This document shows positions 45,536 through 57,568 of a stretch of DNA of 64,000 nt, piece by piece. Position numbers and translations under genes: made by a program. The notes beneath the pieces were generated by a model. It was not told where the DNA came from. It ran no database searches and was given only the letters and a program-made list of their open reading frames with translations. This DNA comes from Romanomermis culicivorax. Its lineage: Eukaryota > Nematoda > Enoplea > Mermithida > Mermithidae. The stretch is taken from positions 124,001 to 188,000 of the forward strand of contig CAWUHX010000368.1 of the NCBI GenBank assembly GCA_963922205.1, read 5' to 3'. How positions within the stretch are numbered: position 1 is the first letter of the stretch; each line of letters opens with the position of its first letter.

Positions 45536-48500
45536 CTGAAAAAATTTAAGAAAATTCAACGTTTTGGCAAACAGGAACTGTAATTTGATGAAAAAGCGAC
45601 GCAAATTTGACCGTGGATGCACGACTTCAAAAAAAGTAAATAAAAAAATTGACATTTTGCGAGTATTTATCAGGAGGTTGTACGTTACGTTGTTCGGCTC
45701 CGAAGTGCGCGCATTATTGTAATCTAGATTTATCAGCGCCCGAGAACCACTTTTTGCGAAAATGATATCTCTTCCGTCCAGATTGCGCCCACTGGATAGA
45801 ACGGTAAGCTTTTCCGAATTAAGTTCTTGAACGAGAAATTTAGATTCTGGATTAACTACGATTTATGAGTCGAGTAAAAATCCATAAGCCTATAATCTAA
45901 AAAATTAGGGGTCTAAAATTCGGCTACAATACCTTTTGGCCAAATTCAATCAGTTAGTTGGAGAATTTAGTACATTGTTATTATTTTAGAGTCCTATTCT
46001 ACAGCTTAGAGCGACACAAAACTACGAAATGTTTTTTTCAACTTTGACGTTTGTGTTTTTTCTATGCGATAACATGTTGAAAAGAGAAAAAAATTTTGTT
46101 CTCAGTTAATCAACGTATGCACGCCATTTTGTAGACGCTGACCTGCTGATTTCAGAAAAAAACTTCTGCTGGTCCAACTTGTTTTGTAAACGAAAGATAA
46201 TATCAATTTGAACACTGGTCATGGTGACCTCGTACACCAGAGGACAAGGAGAGGTAAAAAGTCTATACAATGCTGAACTAGTCAGTATAGTAATTTGACC
46301 ACTGAAAAATGTGAAATTTTCGCTGGAAATAACACCAGGATTGGTGCATTAAAAGCTTGATCAGATAGATTAGCATGTAGTGTGTGAAAACTATAAACTA
46401 AACATGGCTGAAAACATGAACAACATGTAATACATGAAGCCCTTTATGAAAGGTAAACATTACGCATGTTGACTCAAAAATTGCTCTATTTATTTTTCAG
46501 CTTTCTTTTATACTCTTTTCAATACCACATACATCAATTTCTTTCATCATATTCCTTCTGTTTTTCTTTTTCCTTTTTTCTAACCATCGTTCATTTCTTG
46601 AAAATGCATTGATGAAAATTCTTGAGAGCTCTAAGAATTTTCTGTATTTTTGTCGGCCTTTACACATTTAACATTCTCCTCTCATTCTTTAAATGTATAC
46701 GTGTATCCAGGCCCGTACCCAGGAATTTTTTTCAGGAGGGGGAATTTCAAAATTTTTTAATATGAATCAAACTCGACCTGGCGAAGTCGCGTAGCTACCG
46801 AATATCGCGCTGAGAGGTTCAAAATGGAAAATGGCGTGCCTAAGACCCTTGCGGTGTGGTCTGGATCGAAGCTACAGAATATATCTACTTTAAACTACAG
46901 CTCCATTATAGAAGAGACTAAAATTTTTTGTTCGATTTCATTTAAGGGGGAGAATTACCCCCTTTCCCACTAGTTACGGAGCAATTTGTATCATTCGGTT
47001 TTCGAGATTTAAAAAAGTTTTCCTATCGTTAGACATCTTGACTTCGTTAGTCGACTCTACACTTTATTTTGATTTGTTATATTAGTCGCTAGATCTTTTC
47101 TCGTTATTCAATGTTGACTCACCGTTTTTCTGAATCCATTTTGTTGTGAAGGTTTATTCCGTTTATAGTTTCTTGAATAATTATTTTCGGTGATTCGATT
47201 CGTCTTCTACAAAAACCATGTTTGTTTTTCTCGACTTTTTGAATCATTTTTTGTCATACTAATGCTGAATTTTTCGTTCATTTTTGAGTTTAGATTTTCC
47301 ATTCGCTTCGTTTCTCATAGTTCTGCGGCTAAAGCTAGATTATACCTTGAAAGAAAATTTTGTCAACAATTATAGGAGTTGAAAAAATTTAGAAAATTAG
47401 TAATATTGAATTCGAGAAACCATTTTTCGATTTAAAGTTCGCATGCCGCAAACTTTGCTCAGATGAAAAAAGAAACTTACGTGATAAATAGATTCTTCAT
47501 CAGATATAACTTTCACTATTTCCTTAGCTAAAGCCGTTTCGCCCTAAAATATCAAAAAATTAAAATTTTCTGTCAAAAAAATCGAAAAAATGAAATTTTA
47601 CTGTAGCGAAGCCAATTTTCTTTTCAATTTCTTTAGAACTGACCAATTGTACGTTGCCTTCTTCGTAATAGTGCACTTGAACTCTAATCACACCCTTCAA
47701 TTCTACTCGATTGGCGTTCGGACTTACGGTTACGGTCCATTGCGATCGCCAACGGCCGTTACTATAGAAAAAAATTGTGGAATAAGAAACGTCGAATCGC
47801 ACAGTTTTTTGTGCTCTCAAAAATGAGAAAAGTTATTAATGACGAAAAGGTGCGAAAAACATGCTTCTTCCTACTGTAGCGATTCCTTTCCTAAAAGAAG
47901 TGTAAAATGACGTGGCAAAAAAGTCGTGAAAACCAGAGCACCCCATGAGAGGGGGGGGTATGGGGGGGGGGGGTATTACCCCCTCTTAGATTTGGAAATT
48001 CATTTACTACCCCCATAAAAACAGCTCACTATAGCAAAAAATTTTGGTAGACTTCATCCTCTCCCCAGTAGGTTATACTGATTCGAGAAAAATTGCAGAA
48101 TGTGTGATTCTGAGGAATTACTCACTGCTCTTTTTGACACATTTACTGAGCAAATGATAATGGGAAAGTATGCAACTTCTGTGCCATATAGCGATTTTTA
48201 GGAAAGGATATCAGCACATTAATATATACTACTTGTAGGAAATCATTGTAAATATAATTGGGAGATGAAATAATGCGTTATGTATATGAGATTAATAAAA
48301 AATCGTCCCTTGGGAAGAAAAAACATTATGTTCTTAAAATTCTGCCTCTTCATGTTCTCCTTTCCTTTTCCCCGCTTCTGCGTTGGGTCTTCTGTGCGCA
48401 TATGGTTACCCAAGCTGTGGCATACTTTCCTGCTATGAGTTGAGACATGTGAGGTCTGTTGACGTGGATCAGGAGTGGTACTTGGTTTCAAACTCGTAGT

Positions 48501-50010
48501 TCATAGTGTAATGGGATTAATAATACTAAAGCCACATTCAGCATCAGGACTTTCAATTGGAAGCACTGTTCCAAGCCTAATCAGTGATGGGATAAGCCCA
48601 TACTGTTCCAAACGTTTGTGCCCGATTCTTGAAATGTGCAGGAATCAGTTGGCACAACAGTCTTCAAAGTGTGACTATTCTGTACGTATAATTAGTGCAT
48701 TAAAGTTGCATGATTGGGAGCTGGAAAATGGAGTTGAAATAGTAAATGTTTTTTGACTGTAAAAAGCATAAAGTAGGGGCATTAATCACTTTTGTAAGTT
48801 CGAGAAATTACAACCCCCCTCCTTAGCAAAAAGCTGAGAGCAAAAAAAAGGTCACTGCATATTTCAAGTACTACCCTTAAAATTTAAGATTTTACCCCTA
48901 CCTAAATTTTCGACCTTGGGGACCTCTGGTGAAAACGCAACAAAAAAACAATTATTTTCAAAGAAAGAATTGTTTAAATCAAACGATCAAAATCCGTGAA
49001 TGGACAAAAGGAACCAGAAGGATAAAGCAATGTTTTTCCACCGAATAGTGGATTGAACAAGCATAAAGTTCTTTATTTTCGTTTCAACGTGTTTCATTAA
49101 GATTTTTTATTTTACCGATTTCCATACATTTATTGCGATCTGTCAACAAAATATAGTATATCGAAGTCACGTAATCACCAATGCAAATTTCACTCATTGA
49201 ACAAAATTTTTTGGAAACCGAATTTGAAATTAATTTCGAAACTATTCCTTTTACAGTCAGAATTCAAAGATATTTTTCCAGAAATCTTATAATTCTCAGG
49301 ATTTAGTGCATCAGCATCTAAAACAGATTTAATTGTTAACGGAGAAAATTTGCATCGATTATAAAAACAAAAAATATATGTGTATTTAAAGGCCGCATTT
49401 GAAAACAAATTTTTTCATATTTCTACTTGTATATGATATTTTGATCTCTGTGATCAAGGACTCCAATATCTATATGCCTAATTAAAAATCCATCCGAATA
49501 ACCCGAAAAATCGACAATAGCTGAAATTCCAAATTTTTGTTAGAAATCCGTTCTTGATTTCAAAATTTTCAAAAAAAACATAAATTTCAATCAAAAATTT
49601 GAATTTTAACTTACTGAAAATTTTTCGGTTGAAATTGATGCGCTTCTAGACAACAGGCCAAAACGATATCGCTGGCGTTAGGCGTAGCAACCGGGAAAAC
49701 GGCTACTGTCCCCGATTTATAATGATTTTGGGCGTACAAATCGAAAGCCGATTGTACGGCCGACCGTAGAGGTTCAGCTTTTTGGGCATCGGAATTTGGC
49801 GAAAAAGCTTGAATTTCCGACGTTTCCTTGCGTAAATTGTCAAATTTAAACGATTTTTGCGAACGCGGATCAAAAAATCGACCTTGGCTCAGATCGTTGA
49901 ACGGAGTTATTAGAGTCTAATGAAGAAAATTTGGGAGTTAAAGTGGGAATCATATCTTACTAAAACAGAAAATGTGAAGGGACAGAAAGAGAAAGAAAAA
50001 AAGAAAGAAA

Positions 50011-50052
<42 letters not shown>

Positions 50053-50805
50053 AACAAACCAAAATAAATAAATTTTAGTGGTATAAAAGTTCAGATTCTT
50101 CTACAATTTATCGAAAACATCTCCAAATGAAACTTTCGCTGAAGAACACGGAATCTCTATGTGGATGTATACATTCACATAATTGGGGTAAACTCTCAAA
50201 CACCCCCTAAACATTTTCCAAGACTGTTTTTTTTTTATTTTTGTGCATATTTTGTAAGAAAAACTCGCTGAACTTACTTTTGTTTTTTTGCTTTTCAACC
50301 TCCCTACCCCTCAGGATGATAAAGTGCAAGGACCCTCCCCCTGGAAAATTCTTGCCGTGCATGTTTGCGTGGATAGAATAGGAGAGCTAGTCTCGAATTT
50401 TCCATACCCCTGAGTGTCGAAAAAGAGAGCTTTCATTCCACTTTTCCACTTCGAAGAAATTAAAAATCCATACCGGTTTATCGATTCCTTCAATTTTAGC
50501 AGGCGTAAATTGATCCTTGTGGTACTGCGCGAAAGCTTTGGCGCAACCCTCTTTCAACAAACTATCGTCTTTGAATAACAATCTCACATCTAAAAAATTA
50601 ATAAATCGGTCGATGCGGAATAAATCAAATAATTAATTATACCATTGAAAACTTCATGAAATTCACCAGGCGGAGCGTGTAAGATAAAGTTAGAGGCGAT
50701 GGCGACCTAAACGACGATGAAACATATGCAAAATTTATGATAGAAATTTTTAAACGAAACCTTTTCGCTATCGGCGACTCCGGTTTCTTCTTGATCAACG
50801 GCCAT
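45395..50805 (-). CDS. cap-1: F-actin-capping protein subunit alpha
   Basis: Alpha half of the CapZ heterodimer, which binds actin-filament barbed ends and stops growth there; it works with a beta subunit encoded elsewhere. Seven minus-strand exons join in frame: 50805-50761, 50706-50643, 50589-50474, 49916-49615, 47761-47602, 47543-47481 and 45535-45395 (296 codons plus TGA). The family usually has about 280-290 residues. Conserved blocks seen: [17 protein letters not shown] (N-terminus), [54 protein letters not shown] across an intron, [18 protein letters not shown] and [20 protein letters not shown]. The C-terminus [11 protein letters not shown] corresponds to the actin-binding tentacle. 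No lesion is seen; intron 4 carries a hAT element. Confidence 0.95.
46705..46990. repeat. Probable dispersed repeat (GGCCCGTACCCAGGAATTTT type)
   Basis: Starts CAGGCCCGTACCCAGGAATT with a G-rich run and ends with GAATTACCCCCTTTCCC. A similar start, GGGCGTACGCAGGGTGGC, is at 52499, and this GCGTACGCAGG-type opening is common at the edges of invertebrate DNA transposons. It lies in intron 6 of the capping-protein gene. No clear partner end. Confidence 0.35.
47481..47543 (-). CDS. cap-1: Capping protein alpha exon 6
   Basis: 21 codons in phase 0: [20 protein letters not shown] plus His. Acceptor ATTTTAG, donor GTAAGT. Confidence 0.9.
47602..47761 (-). CDS. cap-1: Capping protein alpha exon 5
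   Basis: Encodes [20 protein letters not shown] and [18 protein letters not shown]. Acceptor TTTCTATAG; donor GTAAAA. It lies 1.85 kb from exon 4 because of the hAT insertion between them. Confidence 0.95.
47934..48928 (-). mobile_element. Deleted hAT transposon, copy A, in capping-protein intron 4
   Basis: The 995-bp element is bounded by CAGAGCACCCCATG on one side and GGGGACCTCTG on the other, so both inward ends read CAGAG, as in hAT elements. It is flanked by a perfect 8-bp duplication GTGAAAAC (47926-47933 and 48929-48936). Read on the minus strand it carries the C-terminal dimerisation segment of a KIAA1586/ZNF862-like hAT transposase in broken frames ([20 protein letters not shown], then a KYVTAWV-like end) and about 300 bp of non-coding tail. 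The DNA-binding and catalytic parts are missing, so it is non-autonomous. Confidence 0.9.
49615..49916 (-). CDS. cap-1: Capping protein alpha exon 4
   Basis: The largest exon, 100 codons plus two bases, including [18 protein letters not shown] and the end [10 protein letters not shown]. Donor GTAAGT. The preceding intron contains a GAAA microsatellite. Confidence 0.95.
49984..50053. repeat. GAAA microsatellite
   Basis: An interrupted (GAAA)n tract of about 70 bp inside the third intron of the capping-protein gene. Confidence 0.9.
50474..50589 (-). CDS. cap-1: Capping protein alpha exon 3
   Basis: Encodes [16 protein letters not shown] and [17 protein letters not shown] after a 53-bp intron with acceptor TTTTTTAG; donor GTATGG. 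Confidence 0.95.
50643..50706 (-). CDS. cap-1: Capping protein alpha exon 2
   Basis: Begins [20 protein letters not shown] after acceptor TTTAG, following a 54-bp intron. It ends in phase 1 at donor GTATAA. Confidence 0.93.
50761..50805 (-). CDS. cap-1: Capping protein alpha exon 1
   Basis: ATG at 50805-50803, 15 codons starting MAVDQEETG; donor GTTTCG. Just upstream on the minus strand is TTTCAATTCGAG, a possible but weak trans-splice or leader acceptor. Confidence 0.85.
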
Positions 50806-53800
50806 AAGTTCTCGAATTGAAATGGTACTTTAATGTCTAAATGGGACTAGATTAGCCTTGAAATCGAAAAAACAAAAATAAATTTAAGCATTTGAAGATC
50901 TTATCCTGCAATAAATAATTTACAATTAGATCGCCTACTAGAGTATATATGTTTAATACATCGATAAACAAATATTTTTGTTTATCGTGTAAGCAGAACT
51001 GTTTTACATCTAAATCGGAATTTTGGGGAAAAAACTGGAAAGCCTTTCTTATATATCGTCCATTGATTTTTTGAGCATGCTGAAATTTTTTTTCAGACAT
51101 TTTCTGAACCTATCATAAATTTTTAATCGAGAAGCGAAGTTTTGGGTGTTTCTGCTGAGAAAGCTTTATAGCAACCAAATCTCAACATTTTCACCTGCTA
51201 TACACCGGATTAATAATTATAACATGACTTGCATCTTTTCCACATAATTCGCATCTTTTCGGTTACAGTTCCACCCGTTAAATTCAATTGCTTGTCTCAT
51301 TGTGACATTATTCAACATAAATATTGTGCTCGACCAGGCTTTTTTTAGTCAGTTTAGGGGCCTGGGCCCCTAGAAATTTGGGAATGGCTTCTTAAATTTT
51401 AGGCCTAGAAGCCATTTTGGCTCCTAAAACTTTGACTTATTCATTTATATAATAGTGAATTGTAGTTATTTTCATTCAATTGTAGATTTAAAGAAAGTGT
51501 TTTACAGGCTTTTAAATCATAAAACATCGAAAATTTTTCGCGCCGGATCTCATTCTATAATTTTTCAAATTGGTCTATTCACTGTTTTTCTACAAATCAA
51601 ACTGTCTGGGGTAAAAAATTCTCGAAAAAGGGAAAAAATATGGGGGCTTGACATGGAAAAGATGAATTTTGGCGCATCTAAAAGATCAAAATTACAATTT
51701 TCCCATTTTTTGTATATTTTAAATATGAAGCCGAGTTTGAATTCACGATCATAATGCAGGTGATTTTCATAAATTTCAAGTTTAATTTGAATTTTTCAAA
51801 TCTATGAAAGTATGAACATATTTTTTAGTTTGTAATGATATATACATGTTTTTGAACAGTGGGTGTTTATTGAATAAGTTATCGTTAAATTGATTTTCCA
51901 GCATTTTAGAGTGTAATAATCTAACAAAAATTTCGTTGCGTAGCGCCGGAAAGATATAGAAGACAACAGAACAATAAGAAGAGAAGCTGCACTTTCAAAA
52001 CCCTAAACTTTTGAGTCAGAAGGAAATGAACTCAAGTGCTGGTTTGTGTCAAAATAAACGAAATATCGTGTTTTTTGCATGAAAAATTTTCTTTCCACAA
52101 AGATTTTTTGGCCGATCATTGTAGATCTAGAAAGAAGCCTGTAACCGAAAATGCTGGTTGGAAATCAAATTTTGAACAGCAATTTTTTAAACTCGTATCA
52201 ACTGATTGAATATCTTTAATTATATATACGTTCTACAGTGCCCGTTTTTCGATATTCTTCAATTAAAAATTTTTGGCTCACAAAATTTCAATTTGGATCC
52301 TAAAAATTTAGGCCTAATAGCCATTTGGCTCCTGATTTTCAAACAAATAAACCTATGCTCGACATACCGCTTGATTTTTAATCTAGGTCATTTTAGCGTT
52401 CTTGAAATTACTTCTGAACGCATCACTAAGCCCTCAAGCTTATGCTCAATAAATAAGTAAGAAAGCCCATTTGTATATATATAATGCTCAATATTCAAGG
52501 GCGTACGCAGGGTGGCGCGGGCGGCTGTCCCCCTAGGCGTGTTTCATTTAATGGAAAATTATGCATTATGCACGCTTACAAACTTGAAATTGCCAACTGA
52601 ATGATTTACTGTAGCGAATTTAATGAATTTGAATAAAAATTTTTGAAAAATTTTGCTTCCATCTTTCTGAATTTTGACTTCGGTTGTGATGAATCCAAGT
52701 TGCATTTTTTCTATTCTTAACTTCCTGCTATTTGTAAATTTGGCTACCTTACAAAACATGATAAATGAGAATATTACATACTGTCAATGCTGCAAGCTAC
52801 TGAATTTCAAAGGCGAATGAAAGATCCACCACGTCTATCAATCTTCTAGACAAATCAAAAGAAAAAATAAAAGATGATAGAAATTGGTAACAACTTTAAT
52901 GTTTCACAATTTCATATTAAAGAAAACAAAGCACCTTTATTCAATAATTTGCACATAGAAGCTCTAAATGTTTGAACATCAACAAAATTCAATCAACTTC
53001 AGAGCAAGCCTCATAATCCTGACATCAATCAATTTTCAAAATTCCTAATTAACTTATGACAAGTACTAACAGGTCATCATAGATGACATTATTAGAACCC
53101 CATTCATCGCATTCAAGGTCTAACTCCCTATACTTCACCCCCAGTTAAAGATGAATGAAGAATAGTAGCACCAAATGTTGACAAGCAACACACAACTTGA
53201 ATTCTTGAACTCAATCAGAGAAATAAATTCTGTTCTTTCCGATAACATTTTGATTATTTCCCAAATGCAAAAAATTTATGTCCAGCAAAGTCAAAAATTT
53301 TTAGAGATCACAAAAGAGTTTGAAAAAATAATCTTGATGCAAATGCAAAGTTATGACGACATTTCTTAACCGTGGATTGGGAAGACTAAGAGCTACAAAT
53401 CATTTGATATCCGGTGCAAAGGGCAGAAAAATTTCAAGTATTTTCGATTTTAGAAGCACGGAAAGATAAAAAACCGTGTCATGTGCCAAAAACGCAAAAA
53501 CTACAAAAAAACAAAAACCGCAGTGAAACTGCGAAAAAGCTGTCAAAAGTGACCGAAAACTGTGGATATGGCGAGGAACCGCAACATCTTGCAACTGAGA
53601 GAGCACTAGCATTGATCTGATTGGTCGAAAAAATTTATCGAATTTTTGAGTTTCATTCAGACAAATTTTCTGGCTTTGGTTTTGGCATAGATTTAGGCCT
53701 AGAGTAAGACTTAGGCTTATATCTGCGGTTAAAATGCAGTTAACTAAATTTTTCCCACCAATTAAATTAATGCAGTTAATTTTTTCAACCAATGAAATTG

Positions 53801-55262
53801 TACCCAGGTATACCCGGGGAAATTCGGGTGCCGGCTGTGAAGCTCTACTCATGCATTGCACTGTCTGCACTTTTTGCTTTTTAATTATGTAGCCCATATA
53901 TTCGACGTTTCAATGAGCTAAATGGAAAATAATTCATTTTAAACAAGCCCAGTACTACTAAGCCCGAGCCCGGCACCATGATGGGGTGTGGCCTGACCAG
54001 CCAGGCCAAGGCCGGGCCCGGGTACCCGATTGATCGCTGCGTCATAGGCTTGTCATTCAAAAAAGATTGTCTTCTCACTATAATCGACAGTTATCTACAC
54101 AAAAACAAGCCCGAACAGTTAGAGCAAAGAAGACTAGGACGCAAGGGGCTTTCTACAGTCCTCTTGTTGGACACGAGAGAAAGGCTGTAGGACACAATTT
54201 ATATGCAATTAAATACTAAATTAATGCAAATAATAGTACAACAAACATACTACAACAAAATTTTTCGGCGTTGTCTTTGCCATCATCAGCTTCAATGTTT
54301 GAAAGTATGTAGTTTTGTTACAAAATTTACAGAAAATGATATCTTAAGTTTTCAGAAACGCCCACATCCTCGGTGTCAGTCATTAATGAGGTTCCAACAT
54401 CAAGATGTATGATCGCCAGTGTCATCAAGTATCTTCCGACAGTACATGAGAAAAAACGAGCCAAAAAAGTCCAGAAAACGTCTTTGTCATGCACTTGACG
54501 AATTTTTAATAGAACAGAAAGTTCTTGCTCAACCGAAAGAATTAAAAGAAGCAAAAAAAGTTAAAAGCACTAATGTGTGTCATGGGCAATTTACAAGAAA
54601 AAGTACAAAAAAGAACGGATGTGGTAACTGTTTCAGAGATGATTTGGTCCCACCTGTGATTTTATTTGTCAAGTTTGTGTTGCTCTTCCTTTAAATTTAG
54701 TTATCTCACGTATTTTTATCTTTAAAATGCACATTTATCATTGTTTTAGTGTACCTCACATTTTTGTCTGTTGACCAATGATACCCGCCATTGATGGGTT
54801 GTTATTTTCATTTATATTGATATTCCATGTACCTCTCAACTTGTTGTATCTGAATAACACAATACTTTTCACATCAGGCACTTTTTTAGGTCCATTGACC
54901 GAAGTTACCCACCATAGGGACTGTCTGGAGTAGATTTACGAACTTTTTTGCGGTTGATAATATTCATCATTTCCAGCTGAAATTTTGTGGCAGCAAAGAT
55001 GATGAGATATAGCCATTTTACTCGTCGAAAAAGTAACTTGAATAGAAATTATAATGGTGACCAAAGTTGATAACTGTGGTGGGCAACACTGGTCACAAAG
55101 TGAGCTCTTCCCAAGGACCTCCGGTAAGTTAAATCTGCATGCTACTATGCCATGAAACATTTTTACAAATTCCCCTTGTATGACAAGTTATACATTGGAG
55201 AAGTTGGATCGGCTTGATTTTGGCCAGTTACCCCACTTTACCTTATTTCCCTTTTAAAATGC
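50806..55262. other. Gene-poor interval upstream of the capping-protein gene
   Basis: Contains a repeat block at 51430-51760 related, in inverted orientation, to 59790-60050, and blocks with CCTAGAAATTTGGGAATGGC (51360) and CCTAAAAATTTAGGCCTAA (52300). A 64-codon ATG frame at 53175-53369 has a coiled-coil look but no recognised family. A basic ORF at 54419-54694 ends in a Cys-containing stretch (NGCGNC) and might be a transposon fragment. No confident gene. Confidence 0.4.
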
Positions 55263-55270
55263 ATATAAGC

Positions 55271-56291
55271 TAGAGGTCCCCAAGGTCGAAAATTAAGGTA
55301 GGGGTAAAATCGTAAATTTTAAGGTTAGTACTTGAAATATGCCGTGACCTTTTTTTTGCTCCCAGCTTTTTTGCAGAGGAGGGAGTTGCAGTACTGTAAC
55401 CGCATACAACTTACAAAAACCAATAATGCCCCAAGTTTATGTTTTTTTACAGTCAAAAAACATTTACTATTTCAACTCCCTTTTCCAGCTCCCAATCGTG
55501 CAACTTCAATGCACTAATTATATGTGCAGAGTACTCACACTTTGAAGGTTGTCAAGCCAACTGATTCCTGCACATTTCAAGAATCGGACACAACATACTT
55601 TTGGAAACATTATTTGAACCAGCATCTGCAGCAGTATGGGCTTATTCCATCCCTGCTAAGGCTTGGAACAGTACTTCCAATTGAATGTCCTGATGCTGAA
55701 TGCGGCTTTAGTATTATTAACCCCATTACATTATGAACTACGAGTTTGAAACCAAATACCACTCCTGATCCATGTCAACAGACCTCACATGTCTCAACTC
55801 ATAGCAGGAAAATATGTCACAGCTTGGGTAACCATATGCGCACAGAAGACCCAATGCAGAAGCGGGGAAAAGGAAAGGAGAGCATGAAGAGGAAGAATTT
55901 CAAGAACATAATGGTTTTCTTCCCAAGAGGCGATTTTTTGATAAATTACATATACATAAGTCATTATTTCATCTCCCAATTATATATATAATGATTTCCT
56001 ACAAGTAGCATATATTAATGTGCTGATATCGTTTCCTAAAAATTGCTATATGGCACAGAAGTTGCATCTTTTCCATTATGATTTGCTCAGTAAATGTGTC
56101 AAAAAGAGCAGTGAGTAATTCCTCACAATCACACATTGTGCAATTTTTCTCGAATTACTATAACCTACTGGGGAGAGGATGAGGTCAACCAAAATTTTTT
56201 GCTATAGTGAGCTGCTTTTATGGGGGTAGTAAATGAATTTCCAAATCTAAGACGGGGGTAATACCCCCCATACCCCCCATGGGGTGCTCTG
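55271..56291 (+). mobile_element. Deleted hAT transposon, copy B
   Basis: 1021 bp, opposite in orientation to copy A and matching it along its length. Starts TAGAGGTCCCCAAGG (first base changed from C) and ends ATGGGGTGCTCTG. It is flanked by the perfect 8-bp duplication ATATAAGC (55263-55270 and 56292-56299). Fragments of the hAT dimerisation region occur at about 55620-55735 ([20 protein letters not shown]) and, in another frame, at 55800-55850 (GKYVTAWV). Having the same internal deletion as copy A means both derive from one already-deleted, mobile subfamily. Confidence 0.9.
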
Positions 56292-56299
56292 ATATAAGC

Positions 56300-57560
56300 C
56301 TAATGCATTTTCAGACGAGAAACTCTATAACCTAATCATAAGAGAAGAATTTAAAGTTTGTCAGGAAGTTTATATTTATCTTCAATTTTTGGCTACGAAG
56401 TTACCCCTAACAATAATGTAAAGATTAAATTAAGGATGTCTCTAATTGCGTCGGGTAAATTTTTGGTTCAAAAACAGTGTTTGAATCGAACACAAAAAAA
56501 ATTTTCGGTTCTCTTCAATAGCACTGCATGAACAGAGTAAGTTAACAATTTATATTCAACGAACAACAGTCGTTGATAATCTCAAAGTCTGTTGCGATAA
56601 TACAGATATACTATTTGAATGGAATTCGCTCGCATTTGAGACAAATACATGTAGTTACATACCTGTCATTGGGGAGGGGGGGGGGGGGTTTGGGCCTCCC
56701 CAACTTAGCCAACCCTATACCCAGCTCCCCCCCAACTTAGCCAACCCTATACCCAGCTCCCCCCAACTAACTTGGAAAAATTAGAAAAAATTGGCAAAAA
56801 AGTACTTTTTTTGGGAAAATTTTCGACTTTTTTTCTGTAATGGAGTGATTTGGGTGAAAGCAAACATTTGTCATTTATCGAGAAAGATCAGCAAGTTTGC
56901 GCCAAAGAACGAACAAGATTGCATTGAGAATACCGAAAGAGGCATGGCTACTGTTGCCGGCAAAGTGATGAAAGACTTTATTATTGTTTTTTGTTTTGTT
57001 TCTTTTGTGTGTTGTGCTTTTTGTGAAGGGAGCAGTGCGCAATATTTTTTGCATCAAAAATAAAACAAAAGCCAAACGTGTGGTCTAGGTTGAGTTAAAC
57101 TTGTATTTGAAAAATAGTTTGAGTATTTGGGTTCCATTCCTAGAAAAGTAAGTTAGCGCATTCCAAGTTTCGGCATCCAAAAACCTTAAATGATTAAGGG
57201 AAGTTCCGTGGATTAACGACCTAGCACTCTCTACGAGCTCATCATTCTCTTGCGTTTTATTGTTGTTGCGTAATTTTCGTTTAACACTCCGAGTGTTTCA
57301 ATCTTCAGCATTCTGCATGCACGTACACGATACGATTGTCTACGTGTTTTTTTTTACCGACGACCTTTTATCCTGAAAGAGCAAAACAAAGCATGCACAA
57401 AAATCAACTTTAAGATGACCCAAAAAATAAAATAATTTACGCCGGAAACGATATTATGCAATTAAATAACCACGACCTGATTTTTAAATAATGATTAACG
57501 AACGAAAAATAAAACACATTCAATATGAACTGAAAAAAATATAGAGTAAGGAAAATAAAG
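56300..57560. other. Interval with R1 repeat material, no recognised gene
   Basis: An R1-type repeat lies at 56662-56830, starting CATACCTGTCATTGGGGAGG. Inside it, a 36-38-bp unit (CCCCAACTTAGCCAACCCTA and CCCAGCT) occurs twice (about 56697-56768). The 90-codon frame at 56791-57063 starts in this repeat and has no recognised domain. Confidence 0.45.
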
Positions 57561-57568
57561 TCCTTAAT

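Noticed and set aside
53175..53369. 64-codon coiled-coil-like frame
   Set aside because: Could be a terminal exon, but no acceptor or partner exon was found; too weak to call.
54419..54694. Basic ORF ending with NGCGNC
   Set aside because: Slight resemblance to Cys-rich tails of transposases, but no catalytic motif or element boundary is visible.
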